A stretch of DNA of 64,000 bases from Choanephora cucurbitarum (taxonomy: Eukaryota; Mucoromycota; Mucoromycetes; Mucorales; Choanephoraceae): the NCBI GenBank assembly GCA_025331435.1, contig JAIWNI010000129.1:1-64000 (forward strand), in the 5' to 3' direction. The notes below the pieces were generated by a model. It was not told where the DNA came from and did no database searches. It saw only the letters and a program-made list of their open reading frames with translations. This document shows positions 46,980 to 57,542 of this stretch, piece by piece (within the stretch, counting starts at the first letter, position 1; each line of letters starts with the position of its first letter). Both the position numbers and the translations under genes were made by a program.

Positions 46980-47502
46980 CTATGCCCACTGCCAGACAGA
47001 TGCATCATAATCCTCTATCAAATCTTCTTCTTGTTTGTATTTTGAATGCCAACCTTCGAATCCATAACGTAAAATTTTGACTTTCTGATCTGTCTCTTTC
47101 CCTAAATTGTTGATTGTTTCGCTATAAATACGTGCTGATTTGGGGCCTATGCAGATCCTATTACTTTATGTGTCTGCCATTAAAATAATACAGCCTTTCT
47201 TACCTCTTACTTGAGATAAAGCACAATGAAAATAGATTTCGGGTACATGGCTATATTGTTGAATCAGTTCATTGGCTTTATCATACATTGTGTTAGCTGG
47301 CACATTGATAGCGCCTGGAATATGCCCGCCCTTAAGTATAGACGAGGTAAGAGCAAAGTCTTCTTAATGTTTGGATCGAACTTACTCGAAAGTCATCACC
47401 ACGCACATCAACAATTACATAATCTCTGCCAGGTAGCTTAGACGCGTCACGAACTAATGCAACAAGTTCTTCTGATTCGGCATAAACAGGACTCACAGCC
47501 AT
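46980..47502 (-). CDS. CDC25/ACR2-type rhodanese phosphatase (Ych1/Ibp1-like)
   Basis: Three exons (47386-47502, 47204-47330, 46980-47146) encode about 136 residues, one rhodanese domain. The text YVIVDVRGDDFRGGHIPGAINVPA is split by intron 1. The catalytic loop is HCALSQVRGPKSA, a Cys-x5-Arg loop as in Cdc25 phosphatases and Acr2 arsenate reductases, and it spans intron 2. The C-terminus ends with the aromatic YGFEGWHSKY block. Small proteins of this kind (yeast Ych1, fission yeast Ibp1) are phosphatases or arsenate reductases; sequence alone does not say which activity applies. Confidence 0.88.
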
Positions 47503-48457
47503 ACTTCAATATATGTATATGTGGTAAAAAATTAGAGAAAGAAAAAAGAAAGTTTTAGACCAAAAGAGGCAAGCATTTGTAACATGGGAAATAGGGGGGT
47601 TCTAAAATGATACGAACAAACTTCTGCCTTACCTAAAGCACCTTTTAAAGATTTGGTTCATTCAGTTGGAGATGAGAAAGAAAAGGAAAGAAGCACATAT
47701 TTTGCCTTTTAGTGTATGTGACTATGAAGTTCTTTGGTACTTCTATAGTATATTCTTTTCATTGAAGTTACACAAAACTTGTCATGCAATAACTTACATG
47801 ATTTGACAGATGCGTTATTCTTTCTTCTCACAGCTGAAAGGTATGAGTGATGCGTTGACTTAGTCTATTTATGTATTACATGTGAATTGCGGAAGCATTT
47901 TAGCTATATAAAATATCCTAATATTAGTTTATTTCTAGAATGCCAAATTATATCTGTCGACTCAAATCGAACTCATTCAAATGCCTGAATTAAACTTCTG
48001 TCTATAAGAGACATGTTCATCAGAGCATCTTATGCAATAAAAAAATCTTTATGCTGTATTTTTACAATAGCTATCTAGTAAACAAAGAAATTAACACATG
48101 TCTTTTAACAGTATGCCTATTGCAAATTGGTAAAGGCTGCAAGTTCCACAAACTACAGATAGCGAGCGTGAATATCATTGTTTTGACAGCTTCGCTGCTT
48201 ACTTAAATTCACTAGGACCACTCAAGAAAGATTAGAAATGAAGCTAAGAAGTGATATTAATGTGTTCATAGCAATTTGTTATTAATCCTGGTGAGGATAA
48301 CTATCTATGAACCAATATCTCGATCTTTTACTCCAATTCTAATTCAAGTACACTTGGCCCACTATATATTTGCGAAACATACCCCTTAGACGCATTGAAG
48401 CAATTCTTTTTGTTCTGTCTATTTAATAGCAATTATACTATGTTATTTTGTTCCTAT
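47503..48457. other. Intergenic, no gene seen
   Basis: About 950 bp upstream of the rhodanese gene and downstream of MED4. AT-rich, with no frame of note, no tRNA-like box pairs and no long repeat. Confidence 0.6.
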
Positions 48458-49313
48458 CTAAGGTTGCATATCAGGATTTAGATCAAGGATCCAGAAGGGA
48501 TCACCGCCTGAATCTTCATTAGGTCTAGCATTAGTCACATCCACCATCTCTTCATCTGCTGATGATTCGCTATCTGAATGTTCGACTACAAAGAAAAAAC
48601 GTAAAATGATTAAAATCAGCATAAACTACATTCACAAGTAAAAGCTTACGTTGATCCTCCTTATGATGCTGAGGTGTATTTTGCCAATAGAGTAACCCGC
48701 GACGCATTCTTTCTTCATCAGGATATGGCTTTTCAAAATCAACTCGGATATCTCTGTTGCCACTGTCAAAGTTGGGTGGTGCTGAGGTATATTTTGACAG
48801 TTTGGAAGCATAAGAGAGTACATCAGTGAACTGTACATTGGCTAAAAACAAAGGTTAGTGGATGATTGGAGAATGGAAGCGAATAATAAGACTTACAGTC
48901 GCTTGCATACTTTATTGCTTTCAATTCAATCTTAGCTTCTGCCAAACTAAGATCCAATTCATCTCGGACTGTGCCTAGTTTCTGAATAATCTCTAACAAA
49001 GCTATATTATGTTGTTGAATCTCATCTTGAACTGACGCTATCTGTTGTTGACGAGCTTGATGGTTTTCAACTACAGCAATTAAGTGATGAATAAGTGGAA
49101 GTCTTGTAGCATATAGCGTTAATTACTATGTTCAACAGCTTGCTGTAACTTTTGATCTACAAAAGCCATCTGCTTGATTATTTCTTCTGGTCGATTCGCC
49201 TTTTCAATCGAGGCATTCTCTGCCACTGCTGAAAGAGAAGCAAAGTACTTTTTGACTAGATCTGAATACTCGGTGATATGCTCATGTACTTGCTGACGTA
49301 AAGAGGATTCCAT
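48458..49313 (-). CDS. MED4: Mediator subunit 4
   Basis: Four exons (49127-49313, 48897-49070, 48650-48841, 48458-48585) encode about 226 residues. Med4 sits in the middle module of Mediator, bridging activators and RNA polymerase II. The N-terminal two thirds are helical coiled coil (VHEHITEYSDLVKKYFASLS, IALLEIIQKLGTVRDELDLS). The signature follows in exon 3: VLSYASKLSKYTSAPPNF, then PDEERMRRGLLYW. The acidic C-terminus ends in FWILDLNPDM, a motif seen at the end of many fungal and animal Med4 proteins. It diverges from the CDK10-type gene with about 495 bp between starts. Confidence 0.92.
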
Positions 49314-49808
49314 TATTCAAAGCAAAAAATGACAATAAAAATAAGAGAAGAAAGAGACGCGCCAAATCGATATCTTGAAAAAGCCACGTAACACTAGATG
49401 TAACATGCAATTGCATAAGAAATCGAATTGATGCCCTCTCAAAGCATAACTTTTTCCACTTTCATAATCACTAGACATCTTTAGAATACGAATAGTGTGA
49501 AAACATTCTTTTGATGTTAGTCTTCTGACTGCTAAACAAATGATCGAGTAACTACTGTTCATTGAGCCTATATCATAAGAAACTAAGCAATATGATGGGC
49601 AGAGTAAGATGATAAGGAATACGTCTATCTTATTGTACAATGTATTTGTTGATATCTCACGTATAATAACAACAGACAACTTGCACAAGAATTTTAATCA
49701 AATGTTAAATAACGGCCACTAAGAGAATTAACCTTAATCGGGATTTATAAACGACACCTTCCTTGATTTTTTTTACTCCCTTTGTCTCTCTGTACATTTA
49801 ACAAAGTC
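49314..49808. promoter_or_regulatory. Divergent interval MED4/CDK10
   Basis: 495 bp between two start codons facing apart. It includes a CT-rich leader just before the kinase ATG. No specific binding site recognised. Confidence 0.45.
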
Positions 49809-51305
49809 ATGACAGATCCAGCTATTTCAACAGAGCAACAACAACAACAAGTTGCAACTCGTCAAATAAAGCTGACTACTGTCAAAGGTGCTCACGTTGA
49901 TTGTGTAGAAGCACCCTTTTTTGGTAATTGCCGAGATGTTGAAGATTTCCAAAAACTTAATCGAGTTGGTGAGGGCACTTATGGTGTTGTCTAGTAAGTA
50001 CTCTTAGCAGAAACAACAAAAGCTAGCGCTCAATGCCGTGTTAATAGTCGTGTTAAAGATTCACGGACAAAGCAAATTGTTGCCCTAAAGAAAATTCGAA
50101 TGGAAAGAGAAACAGACGGCATGCCAGTATCGAGTTTAAGAGAGATCAGTATATTGAAGCGTATGAAACATCAAAACATCGTCAACGTCACTGATGTTGC
50201 TGTTGGACCTCGTTTAGAATCTATCTTTTTAGTCATGGAATATTGTGAGCAAGTGAGTTTTTGAACCCAAAAATCAAATCAAAAATCACTGAAGACAGAA
50301 GAATTATGAAGGATTTAGGCAGTTTATTAGATATTGTGACAACACCTTATACAGCTTCAGAAAGTAAAGCTAAGAAATGGTAAACAGTTTTCTGAATGGC
50401 GAAACTAATTTCTCTTCGGTATAGTTAAATGTTTGATGCTTCAGTTACTTCGTGGATTAGAGTACTGCCATAGTCATTCTATCATTCATAGAGATCTGAA
50501 GATGTCAAACTTGTTGTTGACATCCACAGGCTTACTAAAGATTGGTAATAAAAGAAGCACAAGTATACATTAATAGCTGACTGTAACTCTACATAGCTGA
50601 TTTTGGTCTAGCCAGAACACTGAGTTTACCTGGAAAACCTATGACTCCCAATGTAGTGACACTTTGGTATCGAGCACCTGAAGTTTTATTTGGCGATTCA
50701 AACTATACAACGGCTGTTGATTTATGGTCTGCAGGATGTATTATGGGTGAATTGATGCAACATAAGCCATTACTGCCAGGCAACACAGAGCAAGCACAGC
50801 TTGATTTAGTCGTCAAACTGTTGGGAACACCTAATGAAGCCATCTGGCCAGGATTTGATAAACTGCCTCAAGCTAAACTGCTTGTCTTTCCAAAGCAAAG
50901 GTATGTACCTATTAAAAACATAGTAGCTATAAGTAAACGAACTTCGTATTTCTGTTAGCTATAGTAACCTGAAAGAAGTATTTTCACGATGGAGTGAGCA
51001 AACAACCAATTTACTCGCTGGATTGCTTACTTATAACCCCAAGTCACGACTCACTGTCAAGCAGGCCTTAACACATCCTTATTTTCACGAAGCACCTAGA
51101 GCTCAAGATCCTTCACTTTTACCAACTTATCCCGAGGTACGCAATCAACTAGCTGAAAGAGAAAAGTAAGTAAAGAATAATAGAATTTAACAAAAGAAGA
51201 GGGCATTGATTTTGGTTGTTCAGTAAACGACGTGCACATGAAGAGGAGCGTAGGAAGAGAATATTAAAAGAGCAGGACCATACTTCTAATAAACGAAAGC
51301 GGTAA
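49809..51305 (+). CDS. cdk10: CDK10-type cyclin-dependent kinase
   Basis: Seven exons (49809-49993, 50048-50252, 50312-50363, 50425-50544, 50597-50900, 50959-51165, 51224-51305) encode about 384 residues. The glycine loop is [10 protein letters not shown] across intron 1. The cyclin-binding helix reads MPVSSLRE, close to the PISSLRE of CDK10. CDK10-like text continues with [21 protein letters not shown], split by an intron, [31 protein letters not shown] and [10 protein letters not shown]. The C-terminus is basic ([13 protein letters not shown]) and may act as a nuclear signal. CDK10 pairs with cyclin M in animals; its fungal partner is unknown. All catalytic residues are present. Confidence 0.93.
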
Positions 51306-52333
51306 ACCTGTCATTAAACTCTTAAATTTAAGACACCAAAAAATATACCAAGTTTCTGAACGGCTTATCAATCGAATAAACTGATATCCATCATATTCTG
51401 AGAAACTATACTGCTTTAGGACTTTTTGAAAACTACTTGATATGCAAGGTATTTCTATCCTAATGAACAAATAGCTGTCCACCGATCAAAAATCAAGGAT
51501 GTAAATTACGTCCTGGGATGCCAGCTTGACATTATTTTTGCATCTTTCATGATGTCGAAAAAGCGTTCTGACATCCTGTACAACGGTGTCCTAATTCTAT
51601 CAAGCATGAAGTAAAATTGAAATCAATGCTTGTTAAACTATGAAATATGGCATTTTGTTTAGATGTTTATTTTAGTTGTTACATTTTTCTTCGTCCTATA
51701 TTCCTTTGCAATCTTTTGAGTTGCCACAGCTTAAGCAAGAGGCAGAAACACAGTTTTCTCGATTGAACCTTCCTGGACAACTGTATTTCCCACAGCCCTT
51801 GCATGTTTTTTTTCTGCTAACATCGACAACAGCAACACATTTTCTATCTTTCAAAAGAGAGACTAACACAGATTTTTAGTCTCTCAAATTCAAACTTACT
51901 TGCAAGGAATTAAGCAGAGAGCATTCAACAAGAAAACGATGGGGTAGCAGACTCTCCTGAAGAGTTTGACCATAATGTCGACAATGACCAACTTCGAATT
52001 AGAGGACAACTTCAATGTTACTTTGGGCAGCACCAAAGGAACTGGATATAAAGATCGACTGTATGTTACTTGCAGTGTATGCATAAGGTGACCAAACAAC
52101 ACAGATAGAATGATAGTCATGTAGAGGTGTCAACCCACACCGCCTTTGCAACACCCGCTATCGTAAACATGGATCTGGAACCGAGGCGTCCCTTTTGGTT
52201 TTTGGCAACAGGCACAATGGCCTGGAATTTCTGAAAATTCCCATAGGATATGCTGAAACTAACCTGGTTGAAGAATCTGATGGGAGGACGATTAGCCCTC
52301 AACACATGACATAATGTGGAGAAAATTAGCATG
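51306..52333. other. Transposon-margin sequence downstream of CDK10
   Basis: About 1 kb between the CDK10 stop and the recombinase end of the DIRS-like element. It contains the Cys-rich remnant at 51696-51880 and a second coding-like stretch at 51900-52110 on the minus strand that changes frame. It probably includes the 3' end of the DIRS-like element, but I could not identify its terminal repeats. Confidence 0.45.
51696..51880 (-). pseudogene. Cysteine-rich tail of a decayed transposase (tentative)
   Basis: The minus strand reads LLKDRKCVAVVDVSRKKTC and then CKGCGKYSCPG, RENC, SCLSCGN and KDCKGI before a TAG at 51696-51698. The spaced cysteine pairs resemble the zinc-binding tail found at the C-terminus of several DDE transposase families. 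There is no start codon or upstream domain in the same frame. The family assignment is a guess from the cysteine pattern. Confidence 0.3.
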
Positions 52334-53760
52334 TTAGAGATGCGAGCTTAAGCACAAGCCGACAATTTTCGATGAAGATGAATTGTGGGTCGTACCTACC
52401 ACAAATGCCGTATGGCTCACTCCGACTTCAGATGTGGTTTGATTTTCAGTAGATTGAAAAATTCGTTCTGTCATTATCCTACGAGCTTCATGTTGATTTG
52501 GTGGTCTGAAGTAGTAATCCTCCACAGTGCTGGAATTTTGGCTCCAATTGCCATGAGTCTTGACTTCCTGAAAGGTTGCTCCTTTCAATATTGCTGCTGC
52601 TGCTCTCAAAGAATAAACTTTGTGCACTTCAGTATCAATGCCTGCCTCCTTTAGGGCTTCTTTCACCCAGTTTCCAATCGTCTTTGGACATACAGGTTCT
52701 TTCTCTTTGTCATCTGATGTCAGGTAAGTCAAAAACAAAGTGTAATCTTCCTTCAAGTTCTTCCTGATTTCCTTTGTCTTGTCAGCAAATACACATAGTG
52801 TTCTTACAGGACACACCCTTTCTTCACTGATGACACCTATCTTTGATTGCTTTGAGTCAATCTCCTTTGGGCTTCTTGCGAGTAACGTCACACCCTTAAT
52901 TTCATTGATTTCAGTAGTCCAAAAGTGACATTGCGAAATTGTAATGCACTCATATCCGAACGAGATCTCCACATAGTAGCAATCGTGAGTAACAGCAAAG
53001 TCTATAATTGTAGTTGTCTTAATGGTAACAGATCACTTTCTTCCCAACTACGTATCATCTTAAATACAGGTTCAACCGGATAAACCTCCTTGTTGCTATT
53101 CTCAGTTTTGGATTTTTTCTTCTCTTGGCCCTAAAGAACTGCAAAATTCGATCATTCGATGCTAATGGTGGTTTGTCTGGATGCATCACTCGGTAAACAG
53201 AGGCAATGCCTTATCTCATTGTATTCAAATGTTGAGAGGAAAACTGGTTGTTGGCTGCTAGATGTTCGAGAACCGCGTTTGGGTTATACTCCATAGGATT
53301 TATAGTCTGTTCATTTTCGCTACACCATTTAACCCATTTTCTCCACAAAGCATCATAGTGTTTGTGAGTACTCTTTTTGTTGGAATTTTCTAGATATTGG
53401 CTTGCAGCTTCTGAAATGTTGTCTTCTGTTTTGTGTAGCCTGATAATTTCCAGGCGGTTAACTTCAGTTTCTTGTTGATTTGGAATTGTAAGGGTTTCCC
53501 TTTGCTCATGTTCATCACCATTGGCCACCAGAATTGCGTGGGCCAAGTCTGTGTCACCAACACCATTGACTTCACCTTGTCTCTCTTTGCCTTTCCTAGT
53601 ACTGCAGGAACCAGCTTCCAGGGCGGATGAGCATACAGTCCCTCCTTCAGCCACTGTTGCTTGAACGCATTGCATGCTAGTGCTTCCGGATCTGGATTGA
53701 GGCTCCAAAATTGTTTCATTCGTCTGTTCTCTCTGGTGGCAAATCCGTCTACCATCACCT
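52334..53760 (-). pseudogene. DIRS tyrosine recombinase, broken
   Basis: The N-terminal core-binding part (KSTHKHYDALWRKWVKWC) ends at HLNTMR with a TAA at 53211-53213, after which the same frame continues as GIASVYRVMHPDKPPLASND. The catalytic part is in the frame 52334-52972: VHKVYSLRAAAAILKGATFQ with its arginine, HGNW, and the tyrosine in VEDYYFRP. Such enzymes join circular element DNA to the genome. At least one stop and further decay around 53000-53100 make this copy inactive. Confidence 0.8.
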
Positions 53761-53764
53761 TCCA

Positions 53765-54190
53765 ACGACGTTAAATCCTCTGGAAGAATCTTCTTGGTAA
53801 AGTCCATTCGTAGATTGGCTTGGTAATTCTGCTCAGTTTGTCTGCTTGGACATTCTTGACTCCTTGAATGTGAAAATAATGTATCTGTAGATTGTACTCT
53901 GTCACAACCTGCTGAATCTCTAGTGTTAAGGTCTGTAAAAGGGCTGAGGCTGTCCTCCCTGATTTTTTGGCGTGCTTCAATGCCGTCATGTTGTCGGTAT
54001 GGATGTGGATGATTGAGTTTTGGTATTTTCGGCATGTAGTTTCACTGCAAATAGAATTGTCTTCAGTTCTCGAGCATTGATCGAGGTTTCTTCTTCTTCC
54101 TCTGCCCAATACCCATTTGTCTGGATCATCTCGGATGCTATTCCCCATCCTGTGTCCGAAGTGTCTACGTATACCGTCACCTTCGGCTCC
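53765..54190 (-). pseudogene. DIRS RNase H domain, frameshifted
   Basis: The first half reads VTVYVDTSDTGWGIASEM with the leading catalytic Asp and then ETSINARELKTILFAV. After a frameshift near 54000 it continues as IIHIHTDNMTALKHAKKSG and VQADKLSRI. These are the active-site blocks of retroelement RNase H, which removes RNA from the cDNA hybrid. Confidence 0.75.
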
Positions 54191-54356
54191 TGACACTCTA
54201 TCTGCTTCTTGATATCCAGGTCATTGTATAGCTCGGGCTTTTCTGTCCACCATGTTAATTCTTTCTAACTGTCGCTCGATAATTTGCATGGGCTCTCCCA
54301 ATTGTACCTGTAAACTTTCAAACTTCTTGCCAAGTCTCTCTGTAGAAACTTCACTC

Positions 54357-55070
54357 TCAACAATGCCTCTCCCAAAGCTGGTGGCGAACTCGTGCAATCA
54401 ATTTGCTCATCTTCTTTTGTGGAGCACTGATCTTCATTTTCGCACTGTCGAAGTTGAAGCCTAGAAATTCCTGATCATGCTTTGCATTGATATCGCTCTT
54501 CTGATAGTTGATTATGAAACCCAATTCTAATAGATGATTCAGTGTTTCCTCCACTGTTGCTTCCATTTCCCTCTTGGTTCTCGCCAAAGCACAAATGCCG
54601 TCGAGGTAATACACAAGGCGTATTCCTCTCGCTCTCAATGGTTCTAAGGCAAATCTCGTCAGCTTTGAAAATACTCGAGGGGCTACACTTAGGCCGAAGG
54701 CTAAAGATTAGTACTGATAAATTGTGCCTGTGTGTTGGAACGATAGAAACCGTCGAGATTCCGGATGAATTGGTACTACGGTGTAAGTATTCTTCAGATC
54801 TATCTTGCACATAAAGTCTTCCTCCTCCAAGATCTCCCTCAACGCCGGTACGCCTTCCATCTTGAAATGGTGACACTGTACAAATTCGTTGATCTTTCGG
54901 CAGTCAAGGATAAGTTGAATTTTGTTCGGCTCTTGAGTTGTAAAAAGATTGGACAGAAATCTGTTGTCCTGATTGGGCGATCTTTCGGTCACTTCCGATT
55001 TCAAGAATGAGTTCACTGCTGCATCCACAGATGACTGGTCTGTCTCTCCCAATTTCATTAGTTTTTACTT
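54357..55070 (-). pseudogene. DIRS reverse transcriptase, broken
   Basis: The fingers and palm appear as LILDCRKINEF and MCKIDLKNTYTVVPIHPES. An in-frame TAA at 54708-54710 follows GTIYQY. The same frame then resumes as LAFGLSVAPRVFSKLTRFAL. The active-site box reads YYLDG where YLDD is expected, so one catalytic aspartate is lost as well. The frame continues to EFLGFNFDSAKMKISAP. Confidence 0.8.
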
Positions 55071-55319
55071 CCGCGGCACAGGTTGTTTCTGGAATTGGAT
55101 CTTGTACCCTTCCTCTATAACAGACAAGGGCCATTGATGATGTATCTTCTTCTTCCAGCTTTAAGTAAATTTCTGTAAGCGACCGCCTGGTGGGATTCCA
55201 TCCTGTGGGATCACATAATGTTGTTCTGTTGTTTTTGTTAGGTTTCTGTCTTCTACTGTTTTTGTTGGTTTTATCTTTTCTATTGTTTTTTGTTGGTTTT
55301 TCTTCGATCTTCATGGCTG

Positions 55320-56116
55320 CTAGTTGATGTTGTTGTTCCCTGTGTCGGGTGATTGTTGGGGCTTCTGTGTCGAGCCTCCTCTGCCTCTTAGCTTGCCAAA
55401 AAAATGACTTGATCCGAAGGATTTTCCTCTGTAGTTGTATCCATTGGATCTATCTCTACCGAATCCTCCAAATCGCTTTGTTGTTGATTTACGGATGACT
55501 GGTTCTTCAAATCGAGTCTTTTGGATCTTTTCCACTTCTGCGGGAATGAAAAGTAGTCTTTTCCTTCTTCATCATCTTCTTCCTCCATGTATCTAAGACT
55601 GATTAAAAGTTGGATTGCTTTGGCTGATACTTCTTTTGCGTCGCTGTCCATCTCTTTGTCGGTTGCAAGACAATAGACGGCAAGACACCTAATCTTTTCC
55701 AAGGTTTTTCGTAGTGCTTCTTCATCTCCCCCTTCGTCGAAGATATATTTGAGCTCACTAAATATCTAGGTGGCTCCTCTACCAGCTGTTCGCAGTCTGT
55801 CAGCGCCTTTCCCAATGGCAGACACCATTTGGGCTGCATTGCATTGATATCGCTTAAGTTCCGGGAGAAAAACTTTGTTGATCGTCCCTGTTTGAGTCCA
55901 TTTTCCACTCCCATACTTGATTGTATCTCGGTGGTATTGCTTAAGTTTCTTTTTAAGGTTAAACTTCGAAGTTTCCTCCAGTTCGAGATGAATTTCCTCT
56001 GGGAGGTCTCTTTGCCCTTTATTACTAAGTTCTCGAGCATGGAGTCGTTGCTTGAATGCTCTGTATTCTCTAATTTCTTCATATATAAGTTGTTCATACT
56101 GTTCTGTAATTTCCAC
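55320..56116 (-). pseudogene. DIRS gag-like region, broken
   Basis: A helical charged segment (MEITEQYEQLIYEEIREYR, then KGADRLRTAGRGAT) stops at a TAG near 55766. The same frame continues as ELKYIFDEGGDEEALRKTL to an acidic stretch. Another frame then carries an Arg/Gly-rich tail (KRFGGFGRDRSNGYNYRGKS). A DIRS gag role is inferred from position upstream of the reverse transcriptase and the RG-rich end; no family motif is diagnostic. Confidence 0.6.
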
Positions 56117-56656
56117 GATGCGCGGCTTAGAAAGGTATAAAGAAATAGGATTGTGAATTTTTTTTTTATTATTATTAATCTGAGAATAAAAGCGCGGCTA
56201 GAGAGCCTACAACCACATCCTCTGTCTTCGTTTCGCCAACTTGGCCATTTGGGTAAATGGTTTGACCTTCCATAACAATTTCTCAATAAACAGCCCCATT
56301 GACTAACAGAGAATCGAATAGAATGCCAAAGGTTTTTGAATATCTTTGTGATCATGAATCAAACCGATTCAAAAGCTAGTTCACAACCGCTTGGCGCAAA
56401 ATCGGATGGTAGCTAATAGCTTCGGAAAATGAGAAAGCCGCCGATTTGTAGTACCCAGCAGTACTAGATCTTGAAATACCGTGTCAAATAGAAATGTACG
56501 AAGTGCATTTAAAACAAGCTGGCCAAGTTAATCGGTCGATCAGTTCCAAGCCAATCAGCTTTATAAATGTGTATGCATTTACTTTTCTCTGTAGATATGT
56601 AAGTCCAAAAATGTTTCTTCTATTTGTTCAGCAACCAAAAAAAAAAGTCTAAGATC
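56117..56656. other. Intergenic, probable 5' flank of the DIRS-like element
   Basis: About 540 bp with no gene. It contains a pure T run near 56159-56167 and unique AT-rich sequence up to the 212-bp repeat. Any left terminal repeat of the DIRS-like element should lie here. Confidence 0.45.
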
Positions 56657-57136
56657 TAGTTGGCGTTACAAGATTGACTTCAAAAGAAGGACCCTGGAAG
56701 CCTTGTGAAGAGACACTGGCATGCCTGCCTCTTCTCCAACTAAGTCTCAATCCCTTCATGTTGGCGTTACAAGATTGACTTCAAAAGAAGGACCCTGGAA
56801 GCCTTTTGAAGAGACACTGGCGTGCCTGCCTCTTCTCCAACAGAGAGAGATGAATATAAAACTACAATTGTATAGGAATACTTGAAAACACCTAAAGGCA
56901 TCTTCAAAACGAACAGTAAAGACTTAGTTGGCGTTACAAGATTGACTTCAAAAGAAGGACCCTGGAAGCCTTGTGAAGAGACACTGGCATGCCTGCCTCT
57001 TCTCCAACTAAGTCTCAATCCCTTCATGTTGGCGTTACAAGATTGACTTCAAAAGAAGGACCCTGGAAGCCTTTTGAAGAGACACTGGCGTGCCTGCCTC
57101 TTCTCCAACAGAGAGAGATGAATATAAAACTACAAT
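56657..57136. repeat. Perfect 212-bp direct duplication holding four 81-bp units
   Basis: Positions 56657-56868 recur without a mismatch at 56925-57136, 268 bp downstream. Each copy holds two 81-bp units starting TTGGCGTTACAAG and ending CTTCTCCAAC: 56660-56740 and 56761-56841, then 56928-57008 and 57029-57109. The two units in a copy differ at only two bases (cttG/cttT and ggcA/ggcG). With the preceding G, or TTGG alone, the unit ends are short inverted complements (TTGG with CCAA), as in small non-autonomous elements. Reading frames through it are by-products of the repetition. Confidence 0.9.
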
Positions 57137-57204
57137 CGCATAGGTATTGACGCAAGTCATCACTATCAGTTACGAGCATCTTACAATGCACCATAATAAA
57201 GGTC

Positions 57205-57245
57205 AATAAAATTAATCAGAGCGAAGCGGAGGTGCTAATTTTATT
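57205..57245. repeat. Short inverted repeat, 10-bp arms
   Basis: AATAAAATTA at 57205-57214 is exactly complementary to TAATTTTATT at 57236-57245, with a purine-rich 21-nt loop (AGCGAAGCGGAGGTG inside it). It could fold as a hairpin or be the end of a transposon. Confidence 0.7.
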
Positions 57246-57339
57246 ACCGTAATGGAGGTGGAGTTTGTGATATACTCGTCAATTGTATCATAAGTCCTAA
57301 TGTAGCCGGGTTGGCTATATTCACCTCACAAGAATTTCT

Positions 57340-57500
57340 TTTTGGGAGTTTACACCTCACTTTTTATTTTCGCCCAATCATTTATCTCTATTTTATAAAT
57401 TTTGGTACACCCCATATTTTCCTCCCCTCACTTTTTCCACACACCTCACTTTTTCTACACATGTCACTTTTTTTTTTGCACATCTCATTTTTTCTTCGGG
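57340..57500. repeat. Degenerate CTCACTTTTT tandem motif
   Basis: The motif CCTCACTTTTT or a near variant (GTCACTTTTTT, TCTCATTTTTT) occurs about five times with spacing of roughly 18-20 nt in the later copies, linked by ACAC/CACA. The plus strand is almost free of G in this stretch. Confidence 0.6.
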
Positions 57501-57542
57501 TTGCTGATGCGGATTTGTGTTTTCAACACTTTGGATAGATCT

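Larger units (their letters stand above)
52334..56116 (-). mobile_element. Degenerate DIRS-like tyrosine-recombinase retroelement
   Basis: On the minus strand, in order, lie a gag-like region, reverse transcriptase, RNase H and a tyrosine recombinase, the arrangement of DIRS elements. These insert with a recombinase rather than an integrase. All parts are broken by stops and frameshifts. I found no methyltransferase domain, which many DIRS elements carry, and could not identify the inverted or split terminal repeats, so the outer limits are only those of the coding remnants. Confidence 0.8.

Noticed and set aside
54475..54876. 133-residue frame over the reverse transcriptase
   Set aside because: It overlaps the RT in another frame; the RT frame has the family motifs.
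55603..56355. 250-residue minus-strand frame over the gag-like region
   Set aside because: Its text is low in family features and overlaps the more plausible charged helical frame; taken as a shadow.
56657..57136. Possible CRISPR array or tRNA-like units
   Set aside because: Four repeats in a fungus, near-identical internal text and no unique regular spacers rule out CRISPR; the units lack a tRNA T-arm and acceptor pairing.
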